The notes under the pieces were generated by a model, which saw nothing but the letters and a program-made list of their open reading frames with translations, did no database searches and was not told the origin of the DNA. From Streptomyces sp. NRRL S-646 (lineage in GTDB: Bacteria > Actinomycetota > Actinomycetes > Streptomycetales > Streptomycetaceae): 64,000 nucleotides of DNA. Positions within the stretch are counted from its first letter, which is position 1, and each line of letters begins with the position of its first letter. Both the position numbers and the translations under genes were made by a program. The stretch spans positions 124,001-188,000 of the forward strand of contig NZ_JODC01000018.1 of assembly GCF_000720765.1 (NCBI RefSeq). Reading direction: 5' to 3'. Below are positions 33,664-42,604 of the stretch, in pieces.

Positions 33664-33716
33664 GCCCCCGCCCCCTTATTCCGGCGATTGTCAGTGCTCC
33701 GTCCTACGATCCCGAC

Positions 33717-34523
33717 ATGGCCGCCCCACGCCGTGACACCCGAGGCATCGTCGGCGCCGCGGACTTCCTCGCGCGCGTGGACTTCCGCCGCCCGGATCCC
33801 GCCGAGCCACTGCGCCGCCATGTGGAGCACTACTGGCTGATCGACTGGGACCTGGACGAGCCGTACGTCTCGCACGTGGTCCCGCACCCCGCGGTCCACA
33901 TCGTCTTCCAGCAGTTCGCGGACCAGGAGCCGTTCGTCGAGGTCGCCGGCGTCCAGCAGGGGCTCTTCGCGCAGAAGCTGGAGGGGCGCGGCCGGGTGTG
34001 CGGCATCAAGTTCCGGCCCGGCGGCTTCCGCCCCTTCGCGCCCGGGCAGGCGGTGAGCGAGTGGACGGGCCGACGGGTCCGCTTCCCCGAGGCCTTCCCG
34101 ACCGCGGATCTCGCGGCCGTCCTCACCCCGGCCGACGAGGACACCCGGATCGCCGCCCTCGACACCTTCCTGCTCTCCCTCTCCCCCCGCCCCGACCCCC
34201 AGGCCGACCTGGCGATGACGCTGGTCGAGCGCATCCGCACGGACCGCACGATCCGCCGCGTCGCCGACTTCGCCCGCGCCGAGGGGATGTCCGTACGGCT
34301 GCTGCAGCGGCTGTTCGCCGGGTACGTCGGCGTGGGTCCGAAGTGGGTCATCCTGCGCTACCGCATCCACGAGGCCCTGGAGCACGCGGAGACGGACCGC
34401 GAGGTCGACTGGGCGGCCCTGGCGGCCGAGCTCGGCTATGCCGACCAGGCCCATCTGGTACGGGACTTCACGGCCACGGTCGGTGTACCGCCGACCGCCT
34501 ACGCAGCCAGAATCTCCGGCTGA
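33717..34523 (+). CDS. AraC family transcriptional regulator (DUF6597-type N-terminal domain)
   Basis: 268 residues. The N-terminal domain has LRRHVEHYWLIDWDL, VVPHPAVHIVFQQF and GIKFRPGGFRPF, the pattern of the AraC group with a DUF6597-like sensor. The HTH region has RRVADFARAEGMSVRLLQRL, FAGYVGVGPKWVILRYRI and LGYADQAHLVRDFTATVG. It sits between the divergent flavin pair and an MFS exporter transcribed in the same direction, and could regulate either. Confidence 0.9.
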   Translation: MAAPRRDTRGIVGAADFLARVDFRRPDPAEPLRRHVEHYWLIDWDLDEPYVSHVVPHPAVHIVFQQFADQEPFVEVAGVQQGLFAQKLEGRGRVCGIKFRPGGFRPFAPGQAVSEWTGRRVRFPEAFPTADLAAVLTPADEDTRIAALDTFLLSLSPRPDPQADLAMTLVERIRTDRTIRRVADFARAEGMSVRLLQRLFAGYVGVGPKWVILRYRIHEALEHAETDREVDWAALAAELGYADQAHLVRDFTATVGVPPTAYAARISG

Positions 34524-34569
34524 CGAAATCCCCTTGACGCCAGTCGGCTCCCTGCGGATATTTATCTGC

Positions 34570-35978
34570 GTGACACAGATTCTTCGTAACGCAACAGAAA
34601 GTCCTCCGTTCTCCGCCCGTGCCCGCTGGGCCGTCCTCGCCGTCGTGCTCGCCGCCGACGTCCTCGACCTCCTCGACGCGACGATCACCAACATCGCCGC
34701 CCCCACCATCACCCTGGACCTCGGCGGCGGCGCGAGTCTCGTCCAGTGGCTCGGCGCCTCCTACGCCCTCGCACTCGGCGTGCTGCTGGTGCCCGGCGGG
34801 CGGCTCGGCGACAAGTACGGGCGCCGGCGGCTGTTCCTCACCGGACTCGCCGGGTTCGTCGCCGCTTCACTGGCCTGCGGGCTCGCCCCCAACCCGACCG
34901 CGCTCGTCGTCGCCCGGCTCGTCCAGGGCGCCTTCGGGGCGCTCGTCATCCCGCAGGGCTTCGGCATCCTCGGCGCGACCTGGCCGCGCGAGGAGATCGG
35001 CAAGGCGTTCAGCCTGTTCGGGCCCGTCATGGGCCTGTCCGCGGTCGGCGGCCCGATCCTCGCCGGCTTCCTCGTCGACGCGGACTTCGCGGGCCTCGGC
35101 TGGCGCCCCATGTTCCTGATCAACCTGCTCCTCGGCGGCGCGGCCCTGCTCGCCGCCGCCCGACTGCTCCCCCGCGACACCGGCGACCCTTCCGTCTCCG
35201 TGGACGTCCCGGGTGCGGCCCTGCTCGGCGGCGCGATGCTCGGCCTGCTCGGCGGCCTCATCGACGGCTCGGCGTCCGACTGGACCTCCCGCCCGCTCGC
35301 CCTGCTCCTCCTCGGCCTCGCGCTGTTCGCCGCCTTCTGCCACCGCCAGCGCACCGCCGCCGAACCCCTGATCCGCCCGACCCTGCTGCGCAACCGCGGC
35401 TTCACCTCGGGCCTGATCCTCGGCGTGCTCGCCTTCGCCGCGGTCGCCGGCCTCCTCTACGTGGTCTCCCTCCACCTCCAGCGCGGCCTCGGCCGCTCCC
35501 CCGCCGGCACCGCACTCGGCCTGATCCCGCTCTCCGCGGGCATCGTCGTCGCGTCCATCGCCTGCTACCGGCTGATCCACACCTACGGCCGACGGCTCGT
35601 CGTCGCCGGACTGCTGATGATCCTGGGCGGCTGCGGCTGGCTCGCCCTCCTCCCCGAAGGGTCCGGCTGGACCCTCGTCCCGCCCCTCCTGCTGACCGGC
35701 CTCGGCATGGGCACCTGCTTCGGCACGGTCTACGACGTCACCATCGGCGACATCGCCCCCGACGAGGCCGGCAGCGCAAGCGGCTCCCTCAACGCGGTGC
35801 AGCAGCTCGCCAACGCCATCGGCGCGGCAACCGTGACGACCGTGTACTTCCAAGCGGTCGACGGCGGCGAGACCCACGCCCTGCTGGCGAGCCTCGCCGT
35901 GGTCGCCGCGGCCGTCACCCTCTGCCTGCCCCTCGTACGGCTGCTGCCGCGCAAGGCCCCCCCGAGGGGGACCACTAG
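34570..35978 (+). CDS. MFS transporter, DHA2-type drug exporter, with apparent 3' frameshift
   Basis: About 469 residues from GTG 34570 (VTQILRN), with up to 13-14 hydrophobic helices. The motif GGRLGDKYGRRRLFLTG (MFS motif A) and GFGILGATWPREEIGKAF are DHA2-like. The frame does not stop where expected: a run of seven C at 35957-35963 shifts it, and the frame stays open across the antisense oxidoreductase to 36936. With one extra C the protein would end LLPRKAPPEGDH at 35978, which fits the family. Either the run is mis-assembled or the gene has a real C-terminal frameshift. A small dyad ATCTG-N7-CAGAT overlaps the start codon. Confidence 0.8.
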
Positions 35979-35985
35979 ACAGGAC

Positions 35986-36876
35986 CTAGGGGAGCAGAAC
36001 CAACCGGCCGCGCACCCCGCCCTCCGCGAGGCGGGCGTGCGCCTTCGCCGCATCCTCCAGGGCGTACGTCTCGGCCACCCGCAGCGTCAGCACCCCCTCG
36101 TCCACCAGCCCCGCCAGCTCGGCCAGCCGCGCCCCGTCGGCGCTCACCTCCACCGCACCGGTCCGCACACCGCGCACGGACGCCGGGGCCGCCTGCGGGA
36201 TGACGCCGACATACGCGCCCCGGTCCCGCACCCACTCCAGAGCCGCCTCACCGAGGACCGCCGCGTCCAGCACGGCGTCGACGCTCCCCGTCCCGACGGC
36301 ACCGGACGTGAAGTGCGCGGCCCCCAGGGACCGTACGAGCTCCTCGTCGTCCTCCCTGGCCAGCGCGGTCACGGCCACCCCCCGACGGGCGGCGAGCTGG
36401 ACGGCGAACCCGCCGACCGCACCCGCGGCCCCCGTCACCAGCAGCGACTGCCCCGGCTCGAGCTCCAGCAGATCCAGGGCCTGTACGGCGGTCAGGGCGT
36501 TCAGCGGCAGCGTCGCCGCGTGCACGGCGTCCACCGTGGCCGGCGCCTTGGCCACCGCGTCCGTGTCGACGACGACGTACTCGGCGTGCGTGCCCAGCGG
36601 CTGCACCATGCCGTAATCCAGCGCCACCACCTCGTCGCCGACGCTCCACGCAGTGGCCACTCCCGTCGCGTCCACCGTCCCGGCGACGTCCCAGCCGAAC
36701 CCGATCTGCTTGCCCGCACCCCCGAAGGCACCGGCCCGCACCCCCGCGTCCACCGGGTTCAGCGCGGCCGCCGCGACCCTGATCCGCACCTGCCCGGCCG
36801 CCGGCTCGGGCACATCCACGTCCACGACCTCCACGGCCTCGGGCCCGCCGAACGTCCTCACCACTGCAGCACGCAT
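35986..36876 (-). CDS. NADP-dependent zinc-independent oxidoreductase (quinone oxidoreductase type MDR)
   Basis: 296 residues; ATG 36876 follows GGGAGAAAC. MRAAVVRTFGGPEAVEVVDV and the nucleotide-binding LLVTGAAGAVGGFAVQLAAR mark the medium-chain dehydrogenase family; the catalytic-zinc cysteines are absent, as in quinone reductases. It is divergent from an HxlR regulator across 123 bp, the standard arrangement for HxlR-controlled redox enzymes. Confidence 0.92.
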   Translation of the reverse strand: MRAAVVRTFGGPEAVEVVDVDVPEPAAGQVRIRVAAAALNPVDAGVRAGAFGGAGKQIGFGWDVAGTVDATGVATAWSVGDEVVALDYGMVQPLGTHAEYVVVDTDAVAKAPATVDAVHAATLPLNALTAVQALDLLELEPGQSLLVTGAAGAVGGFAVQLAARRGVAVTALAREDDEELVRSLGAAHFTSGAVGTGSVDAVLDAAVLGEAALEWVRDRGAYVGVIPQAAPASVRGVRTGAVEVSADGARLAELAGLVDEGVLTLRVAETYALEDAAKAHARLAEGGVRGRLVLLP

Positions 36877-36935
36877 GGTTGTTTCTCCCGTAACAAGACT
36901 CTTCGAATGGTTTCGCTGTGCGTGCAACAACCCTA

Positions 36936-36967
36936 GGAAGAGTTACTATCCAGGAGGAAGTAGTTAC
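36936..36967. promoter_or_regulatory. Direct repeats in the HxlR/oxidoreductase divergent promoter
   Basis: GGAAGAGTTAC at 36936-36946 and GGAAGTAGTTAC at 36956-36967 are 20 bp apart, about two turns. An inverse GTAAC....CTCTTCG lies at about 36890-36905. Probable HxlR sites. Confidence 0.5.
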
Positions 36968-36999
36968 CCGCAGGTGCCTACCTCACCGGGAGGAGAGCC

Positions 37000-37401
37000 A
37001 TGGCGACCATGACCGCGGCCCAGAAGCGCGAACAGGCCCGCGTGGAGTACGACGCGTTCCTCCGCGCCTGCCCCACCAACCAGCTCCTCGACCGCCTCAG
37101 CGACAAATGGGTCAGCCTCGTCCTCGCGGCCCTCACCTCCGGACCCATGCGCTACAGCGACCTCAGCCGCAAGATCGCGGGCGTCAGCCCCAAGATGCTC
37201 ACGCAGACACTGCGTTCACTGGAACGCGACGGCATCCTCACCCGCACGGTCACCCCGTCCGTACCGGTCCGCGTCGACTACGAACTCACCCAACTCGGCG
37301 GCAGCCTCGCCCAGTTGCTCACCGCGGTGAAAACCTGGGCCGAGACCCACTTCGACGAGGTCCACGAGGCACGCGAGCGCTACGACGCCACCGGCGCCTA
37401 G
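37000..37401 (+). CDS. HxlR family transcriptional regulator
   Basis: 133 residues; ATG after GGGAGGAGAGCC. LLDRLSDKWVSLVLAALTSG, RYSDLSRKIAGVSPKMLTQT and LRSLERDGILTRTV are the HxlR winged-helix signature; the N-terminal cysteine in FLRACPTNQ may be the redox or aldehyde sensor. It probably represses the divergent oxidoreductase. It overlaps the stop of the convergent MarR gene by 4 bp. Confidence 0.93.
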   Translation: MATMTAAQKREQARVEYDAFLRACPTNQLLDRLSDKWVSLVLAALTSGPMRYSDLSRKIAGVSPKMLTQTLRSLERDGILTRTVTPSVPVRVDYELTQLGGSLAQLLTAVKTWAETHFDEVHEARERYDATGA

Positions 37402-37871
37402 ACCTCACCCGCCCGCAGCCGCGCAACCTGCCGGGAGCCGAACTCCACCGTGCGCCGCATGTGCCCGATGACCACAGCGAGTTCGGCGTCGTCCAGCTCC
37501 TCGAAGAGGGCGGACCAGCCGCCGCCCAGCCGCTCCCACATCCGCCCGAACTCGGCGATCCGCTCCGGCACGGTCACCACCAGCACCCGCCGCCGGTCCT
37601 CCGCGTCCCGCTCCCGTACGACGTAGCCCGCCTTCTCCAGCCGGTCCACCAGCCGCGTCGCCGACCCGGTCGTCAGCCCCGTCATCTCCGCAATCCGGCC
37701 GCTGGTCACCGGCCCGCGCTCCAGCGTCAGCAGATTCAGACACTGCAGATCCGTGGGGTGCAGCCCCAGATGGTCGGCCACGGCCTGGTTGAAGAGGGCG
37801 TACGAGGCGATATAGCGACGCGAGACACCGGCCAGCTCGTCGAGCAGCCGCTCCCGCACGTTCCCGGCCAT
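37398..37871 (-). CDS. MarR family transcriptional regulator
   Basis: 157 residues. LGLHPTDLQCLNLLTLERGP, VTSGRIAEMTGLTTGSATRL, VDRLEKAGYVVRERDAEDRR and RVLVVTVPE form the MarR winged helix. Start at ATG 37871; the longer in-frame ORF upstream is antisense to nothing coherent and is ignored. No target gene is obvious; the convergent HxlR system or the downstream secreted protein are possible. Confidence 0.92.
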   Translation of the reverse strand: MAGNVRERLLDELAGVSRRYIASYALFNQAVADHLGLHPTDLQCLNLLTLERGPVTSGRIAEMTGLTTGSATRLVDRLEKAGYVVRERDAEDRRRVLVVTVPERIAEFGRMWERLGGGWSALFEELDDAELAVVIGHMRRTVEFGSRQVARLRAGEV

Positions 37872-37933
37872 GCCCCGCTCCTCCTTCGCCCCACTTCGTC
37901 TGCGCCGTGCAGGGATCGTACGACGCAGCCTCC

Positions 37934-38404
37934 CTAGAAGGAGTACTCGTCCCCGGTACCGAGCACCAGCACCCGCTCCCGGTCGTTGTGCCGATGGCGG
38001 TCCACGGTCCCCCCGTTCCACGCCGTGTCGATCTCCACCCGCACCTCGGACGGCGCGCCCCCCAGCCGTACCCGCAACCGGATCTGCCGGGCCACCGCCT
38101 TCGCGGCCAGCGCCCCCACCCGGCACAGCATCACCCGCGCCTCCGACCGCACACACCCGGCCGGCAGGCTCTGCCTGTTCACCGGCGCCACCGACCAGCG
38201 CAGCCGCACCGTCGCGTCCGGCACGGCGGACGGCCCGTAATTGCGCGGCGTGAGCCGCAGGTCCACCCGGCCGCCGACCATGGACACAACACCGTGATAC
38301 GCAAGATCGGCCTCCGGAGCACCGACGGCACCGCCCGGCAGAGCCGCCGCCAGCACCACCCCCAGAGCGGCAGCCCCGACCACAGGAACCCGCATCCTCC
38401 GCAT
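37934..38404 (-). CDS. Secreted protein with a CARDB/DUF11-like beta domain
   Basis: 156 residues; ATG 38404 follows GTGAGGAGTGG. Signal peptide (VVGAAALGVVLAAALPGGAV) with cleavage after VGA. The mature part has DLRLTPRNYGPSAVPDATVR and LRWSVAP, a single Ig-like domain of the DUF11/CARDB kind. The two cysteines (LPAGCVRSE, VMLCRV) may form a disulfide. Function unknown. Confidence 0.7.
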   Translation of the reverse strand: MRRMRVPVVGAAALGVVLAAALPGGAVGAPEADLAYHGVVSMVGGRVDLRLTPRNYGPSAVPDATVRLRWSVAPVNRQSLPAGCVRSEARVMLCRVGALAAKAVARQIRLRVRLGGAPSEVRVEIDTAWNGGTVDRHRHNDRERVLVLGTGDEYSF

Positions 38405-38523
38405 ACCGCCACTCCTCACTCCACGCAGTCGTACGGATGTATCCCACGCGGAGCGCGGGACAGGCGCCGTCCAACAGGTGACAGCACAACTGCCGACGGC
38501 CGCAGACATGCCAAGCTGCTGGC

Positions 38524-38862
38524 ATGCTCGTCGCCCGCTCCGCCGCCCTCTTCGTCGTCGCCGCCCTCTTCGAGATCGGCGGCGCCTGGCTGGTCTGGCA
38601 GGGCGTCCGGGAACACCGCGGCTGGCTGTGGATCACCGGCGGCATCCTCGCCCTCGGCGCCTACGGCTTCGTCGCCACCTTCCAGCCCGACGCCCACTTC
38701 GGCCGCATCCTCGCCGCATACGGCGGCATCTTCGTCGCCGGCTCGATCCTGTGGGGCATGGTCGCCGACGGCTACCGCCCCGACCGCTGGGACGTGACGG
38801 GCGCGCTGGTGTGCCTGGCCGGCATGGCTCTCATCATGTGGGCACCGCGCAACGGCGGCTGA
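38524..38862 (+). CDS. YnfA family (UPF0060) membrane protein
   Basis: 112 residues, four helices. [20 protein letters not shown] and [20 protein letters not shown] match YnfA, and [20 protein letters not shown] and [20 protein letters not shown] complete it. Family members resemble small multidrug resistance transporters, but the substrate is unknown. Confidence 0.93.
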   Translation: MLVARSAALFVVAALFEIGGAWLVWQGVREHRGWLWITGGILALGAYGFVATFQPDAHFGRILAAYGGIFVAGSILWGMVADGYRPDRWDVTGALVCLAGMALIMWAPRNGG

Positions 38863-38915
38863 GCCTCGCCTACGCTGGACGGACCCGACCGCCGACCCAA
38901 CACCAGGAGCACCGC

Positions 38916-39689
38916 ATGGCACCCGCACCGTCCGCCGCCTCCCGCATCGCCGTCGTGACCGGTGCGAGCAGCGGAATCGGCGCCGCCACGGCCCGGCAGC
39001 TCGCCGCGGCCGGCTACCGGGTCGTCCTCACCGCCCGCCGCAAGGACCGTATCGAGGCGCTGGCGGAAGAGATCAACGCGGCGGGCCACCAGGCCACGGC
39101 GTACCAGCTCGACGTCACCGACCGCACGGCCGTGGACGAGTTCGCCACCGCCTTCAAGACGATCGGCGTCCTGGTCAACAACGCGGGCGGCGCACTCGGC
39201 GCCGACCCCGTCGCCACCGGCGACCCGGCCGACTGGCGCGCCATGTACGAGACGAACGTCATCGGCACCCTGAACATCACCCAGGCCCTGCTCCCGAAGC
39301 TGGTCGCAAGCGGCGACGGCACGGTCGTCGTGCTCTCCTCCACCGCCGGCCTCGGCACCTACGAGGGCGGCGCGGGCTATGTCGCCGCCAAGCACGGCGA
39401 GCACGTCCTCGCCGAGACCCTCCGCCTCGAAATCGTCGGCCAGCCGGTCCGCGTCATCGAGATCGCCCCCGGCATGGTCAAGACCGACGAGTTCGCCCTC
39501 ACCCGCTTCGGCGGCGACCAGGAGAAGGCCACGAAGGTCTACGAGGGCGTGGCCGAACCCCTCACGGCCGACGACGTCGCGGACACCATCACCTGGGCCG
39601 TCACCCGCCCCCACCACGTCAACGTCGACCTCCTGGTCCTGCGCCCGCGCGCCCAGGCGTCGAACACGAAGGTCCACAGGGAACTGTGA
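38916..39689 (+). CDS. SDR family NAD(P)-dependent oxidoreductase
   Basis: 257 residues; ATG 38916 after CAGGAG. Cofactor motif VVTGASSGIGAATA, LVNNAGG, and catalytic Ser..Tyr..Lys in VVLSSTAGLGTYEGGAGYVA followed by AAKHG. Close to the YdfG/serine 3-dehydrogenase group of classical SDRs. The stop is overlapped by the ATG of a small membrane protein gene (TGATG). Confidence 0.92.
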   Translation: MAPAPSAASRIAVVTGASSGIGAATARQLAAAGYRVVLTARRKDRIEALAEEINAAGHQATAYQLDVTDRTAVDEFATAFKTIGVLVNNAGGALGADPVATGDPADWRAMYETNVIGTLNITQALLPKLVASGDGTVVVLSSTAGLGTYEGGAGYVAAKHGEHVLAETLRLEIVGQPVRVIEIAPGMVKTDEFALTRFGGDQEKATKVYEGVAEPLTADDVADTITWAVTRPHHVNVDLLVLRPRAQASNTKVHREL

Positions 39690-39841
39690 TGACGGATGAC
39701 GCCCAGCGGGAGGCCGAACAGCAACGCCTGCAGCTGGAGAAGAAACGCGAACGCTACGTGTGGTACTACCTCGCGTACTTCCTCTTCGGCATCCACATCG
39801 TGGCCTTCGTGATGATCTACGCGGTACTGCACGCGAAGTAG
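39689..39841 (+). CDS. 50-aa single-pass membrane protein (DUF6126-like)
   Basis: Begins MTDDAQREAEQQRLQLEKKR, a charged helix, followed by a hydrophobic segment (YYLAYFLFGIHIVAFVMIYA) and a short end HAK. The ATG overlaps the SDR stop as TGATG, so it is translated by coupling. The layout, charged N-terminus then one helix, is that of DUF6126 proteins, but the assignment is tentative. Confidence 0.7.
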   Translation: MTDDAQREAEQQRLQLEKKRERYVWYYLAYFLFGIHIVAFVMIYAVLHAK

Positions 39842-39868
39842 ACGTACAGCAACGTAGAGTCACAGCCT

Positions 39869-41134
39869 GTGGACAGACACATACCTTTCGACGGGCTGCA
39901 CAACTTCCGTGACCTGGGCGGCTATTCGACCCCCGACGGCCACCGGATCCGCCCCGGACGCCTGTACCGGGCCGACTCGCTGGGCAAGCTGCGGCAGGGC
40001 ACGGAGGACTGGTCCCACTTCCTCGCCCTCGGCATCCGCACGGTCATCGACCTCCGCCACCCCTGGGAGGCCGACGCCCGCGGGCGTGTCCCGGCCGCCC
40101 CCTCCTTCACGTACCACAACCTCAGCATCGAACACCGCGCCTACGACCAGGCCGTCCAGGCCCCCGGCCTCGACCCCGGGCCGTACCTGGCGGAGCGCTA
40201 CATGGAGGTGGCGGAGGACGGCGTGAAGGAGATCCGCCGGGCCCTGGAACTGGTGGCGGAGGCAGCGGAGTCGGCAGAGCCTCTTGTCTTCCACTGCGCC
40301 TCGGGCAAGGACCGCACGGGCCAACTGGCCGCGCTGATCCTGACGTTGCTGGGCATCCCGGAAACGACCATCATCGAGGACTACAGCCTCACCGAACTGG
40401 CCACACCCGGCATCCTGGCCAGCTGGAAGTCGAGGAACGACGGCCGCGAACCGACCTGGCCGGGCTTCGGCCGGGCCCCGCAGACGGTGATGCGCACCTT
40501 CCTCGCAGCCATGAAGGCGCGCTACGGCTCGATCGAGGACTACGTGGCACGGGAACTGTCCCTGGACGCAGAAGCCTTGGCGACAACCCTCCGCACAGCC
40601 CTCCTGGAACCCCGCCCCACCACCTGGCCACCCCTGACCCTCCGCAAGGCGACCCCACCCGACGCCCCCACCCTCGTCCGCCTCCGCGACACGGCCGCGC
40701 TCTGGCAGCAGGCGCAAGGCATCGACCAATGGAAGCCGGGCGAAAAGGACGAGAGCCACTTCCGCACCCGCATGGAACAGGGCGAGGTCTGGCTGGCCCA
40801 CGCAGGCCCCCACCTCGCCGGCGCCTGGGAACTCTGGTGGGACGACCCGGCAGCCTGGGGCCCCCGCCCCGCCGACGCGGGCTACATCCACCGCCTGATG
40901 ACGACCCCGCACACGGCTCCGCCCGGAACAGGCCGCCGAATGCTGGCGGAGGCAGAGTCCCGCATCGCCGCCACAGGCCGCCCATACGCCCGCCTCGACT
41001 GCCTGGCCTCCAACCCGCGCCTGCGCACGTACTACGAGTCGGCGGGCTACACGGTGGTCGGCGAACAGCGGGTAAAGGACGGCGGGTTGGGCAGCCCCTA
41101 CGCGGTGACGCTGCTGGAGAAACGGCTCCATTGA
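39869..41134 (+). CDS. Tyrosine phosphatase-GNAT acetyltransferase fusion protein
   Basis: 421 residues, GTG start. The N-terminal half has FRDLGGYSTPDGHRIRPGRL and the phosphatase P-loop VFHCASGKDRTGQLAAL (Cys-X5-Arg), as in MptpB-like bacterial tyrosine/phosphoinositide phosphatases. From about residue 255, LTLRKATPPDAPTLVRLRDT to the end is a GNAT domain, with acetyl-CoA loop PPGTGRRMLAEAESR and LDCLASNPRLRTYYESAGYT. Both modules appear complete. The fusion suggests one substrate or signalling system serving both activities; a known precedent is not certain to me. Confidence 0.88.
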   Translation: MDRHIPFDGLHNFRDLGGYSTPDGHRIRPGRLYRADSLGKLRQGTEDWSHFLALGIRTVIDLRHPWEADARGRVPAAPSFTYHNLSIEHRAYDQAVQAPGLDPGPYLAERYMEVAEDGVKEIRRALELVAEAAESAEPLVFHCASGKDRTGQLAALILTLLGIPETTIIEDYSLTELATPGILASWKSRNDGREPTWPGFGRAPQTVMRTFLAAMKARYGSIEDYVARELSLDAEALATTLRTALLEPRPTTWPPLTLRKATPPDAPTLVRLRDTAALWQQAQGIDQWKPGEKDESHFRTRMEQGEVWLAHAGPHLAGAWELWWDDPAAWGPRPADAGYIHRLMTTPHTAPPGTGRRMLAEAESRIAATGRPYARLDCLASNPRLRTYYESAGYTVVGEQRVKDGGLGSPYAVTLLEKRLH

Positions 41135-41138
41135 CGGA

Positions 41139-41170
41139 ATGGGGCCCGAACCGGATGGTTCGGGCCCCAT
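41139..41170. terminator. Bidirectional 14-bp-stem terminator
   Basis: ATGGGGCCCGAACC (41139-41152) and GGTTCGGGCCCCAT (41157-41170) with a GGAT loop, between the convergent phosphatase-acetyltransferase and rtcB genes. Confidence 0.85.
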
Positions 41171-41194
41171 GGGCGCGCACAGCCTTCAGCCGTG

Positions 41195-42388
41195 TCAGCC
41201 CTTGACGCAAACAACCTGCTTCAGCTTCGCCACGACCTCTACGAGGTCCCGCTGCTGGTCAATGACCTGCTCGATCGGCTTGTATGCCCCCGGGATCTCG
41301 TCCACGACACCGGAGTCCTTACGGCACTCCACGCCCCGCGTCTGCTCCTCCAGGTCCTTCGTCGAGAACCGCCGCTTCGCCGCGTTGCGGCTCATGCGCC
41401 GACCCGCGCCGTGCGACGCCGAGTTGAAGGCCTTCTCGTTGCCGAGGCCCTTCACGATGTACGAGCCCGTGCCCATGGAACCGGGGATGATCCCGTACTC
41501 GCCGGAACCTGCGCGGATCGCGCCCTTGCGGGTGACGAGCAGGTCCATGCCCTCGTAGCGCTCTTCGGCAACGTAGTTGTGATGAGCACTGATCTCGGGC
41601 TCGAAGGTCGGCTTCGCCTTCCGGAACTCCTTGCGGATCACGTCCTTCAGGAGCGCCATCATCAGGGTGCGGTTGTACTTCGCGTACTCCTGCGCCCAGA
41701 AGAGGTCGTTCCGGTAGGCCGCCATCTGCGGGGTGTCCGCCACGAAGACAGCGAGGTCACGGTCGACCAGGCCCTGGTTGTGCGGGAGCTTCTGGGCCAC
41801 GCCGATGTGGAACTCTGCGAGTTCCTTGCCGATGTTCCGCGATCCCGAGTGCAGCATCAACCAAACGGAACCGGTCGTATCTGTGCACACTTCGACGAAA
41901 TGGTTGCCGCTTCCGAGCGTACCCATCTGCTTTTCAGCACGTTCATGACGGAATTTGACCGCTTCGGCGATCCCGTCGAACCGCCCCCAGAAGTCCTCCC
42001 ACCCGGCCGTACCGAACCCGTGCAGCCGCCCGGGGTCCACGGGATCGTCATGCATCCCGCGCCCCACCGGAATAGCCTGCTCGATCTTCGACCGCAGCCG
42101 CGAAAGATCCCCCGGCAGATCATTGGCGGTCAGCGATGTCTTGACGGCAGACATCCCGCAGCCGATGTCCACCCCCACCGCCGCAGGACACACAGCCCCC
42201 TGCATCGCGATGACGGACCCGACCGTCGCGCCCTTCCCGTAATGCACGTCCGGCATGACCGCCAGGCCCTTGATCCACGGCAGCGTCGCGACATTGCGGA
42301 GCTGCTGCAGGGCCACGTCCTCGACCGTCGTCGGGTCGGTCCACATGCGGATCGGGACCTTCGCGCCCGGCATCTCTACGTACGACAT
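41195..42388 (-). CDS. rtcB: RtcB family RNA ligase
   Basis: 397 residues from ATG 42388 (MSYVEMPGAKVPIRMW), preceded by GAGGATG. Motifs: MPDVHYGKGATVGSVIAMQG, VGVDIGCGMSAVKT (Cys metal ligand), LGSGNHFVEVC, LMLHSGSRNIGK, HHNYV and the guanylylated-His motif NSASHGAGRRMSR. RtcB joins 2',3'-cyclic phosphate or 3'-phosphate and 5'-OH RNA ends using GTP and Mn. No archease or RtcA gene is adjacent, so its role may be RNA repair. The long in-frame upstream extension is not conserved. Confidence 0.95.
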   Translation of the reverse strand: MSYVEMPGAKVPIRMWTDPTTVEDVALQQLRNVATLPWIKGLAVMPDVHYGKGATVGSVIAMQGAVCPAAVGVDIGCGMSAVKTSLTANDLPGDLSRLRSKIEQAIPVGRGMHDDPVDPGRLHGFGTAGWEDFWGRFDGIAEAVKFRHERAEKQMGTLGSGNHFVEVCTDTTGSVWLMLHSGSRNIGKELAEFHIGVAQKLPHNQGLVDRDLAVFVADTPQMAAYRNDLFWAQEYAKYNRTLMMALLKDVIRKEFRKAKPTFEPEISAHHNYVAEERYEGMDLLVTRKGAIRAGSGEYGIIPGSMGTGSYIVKGLGNEKAFNSASHGAGRRMSRNAAKRRFSTKDLEEQTRGVECRKDSGVVDEIPGAYKPIEQVIDQQRDLVEVVAKLKQVVCVKG

Positions 42389-42604
42389 ATCATCCTCATT
42401 CCCCCGAAAACATGACAGAAGTCTTAGACCGCAAAACCGGCGCCAAGGTCGATGAAAAAGGACAACGGACCGGCGTCCACGGCAGTGCGTGCGATACACA
42501 TGGTGCCCAGGAGACGCCCCCGCGCGGCAAGCGATTAACCAGCGGGGACACTGGTAGACCCGGCCCAGGAACGGCCACAGAGCCACCGTCGAGAGGAGCC
42601 GACC

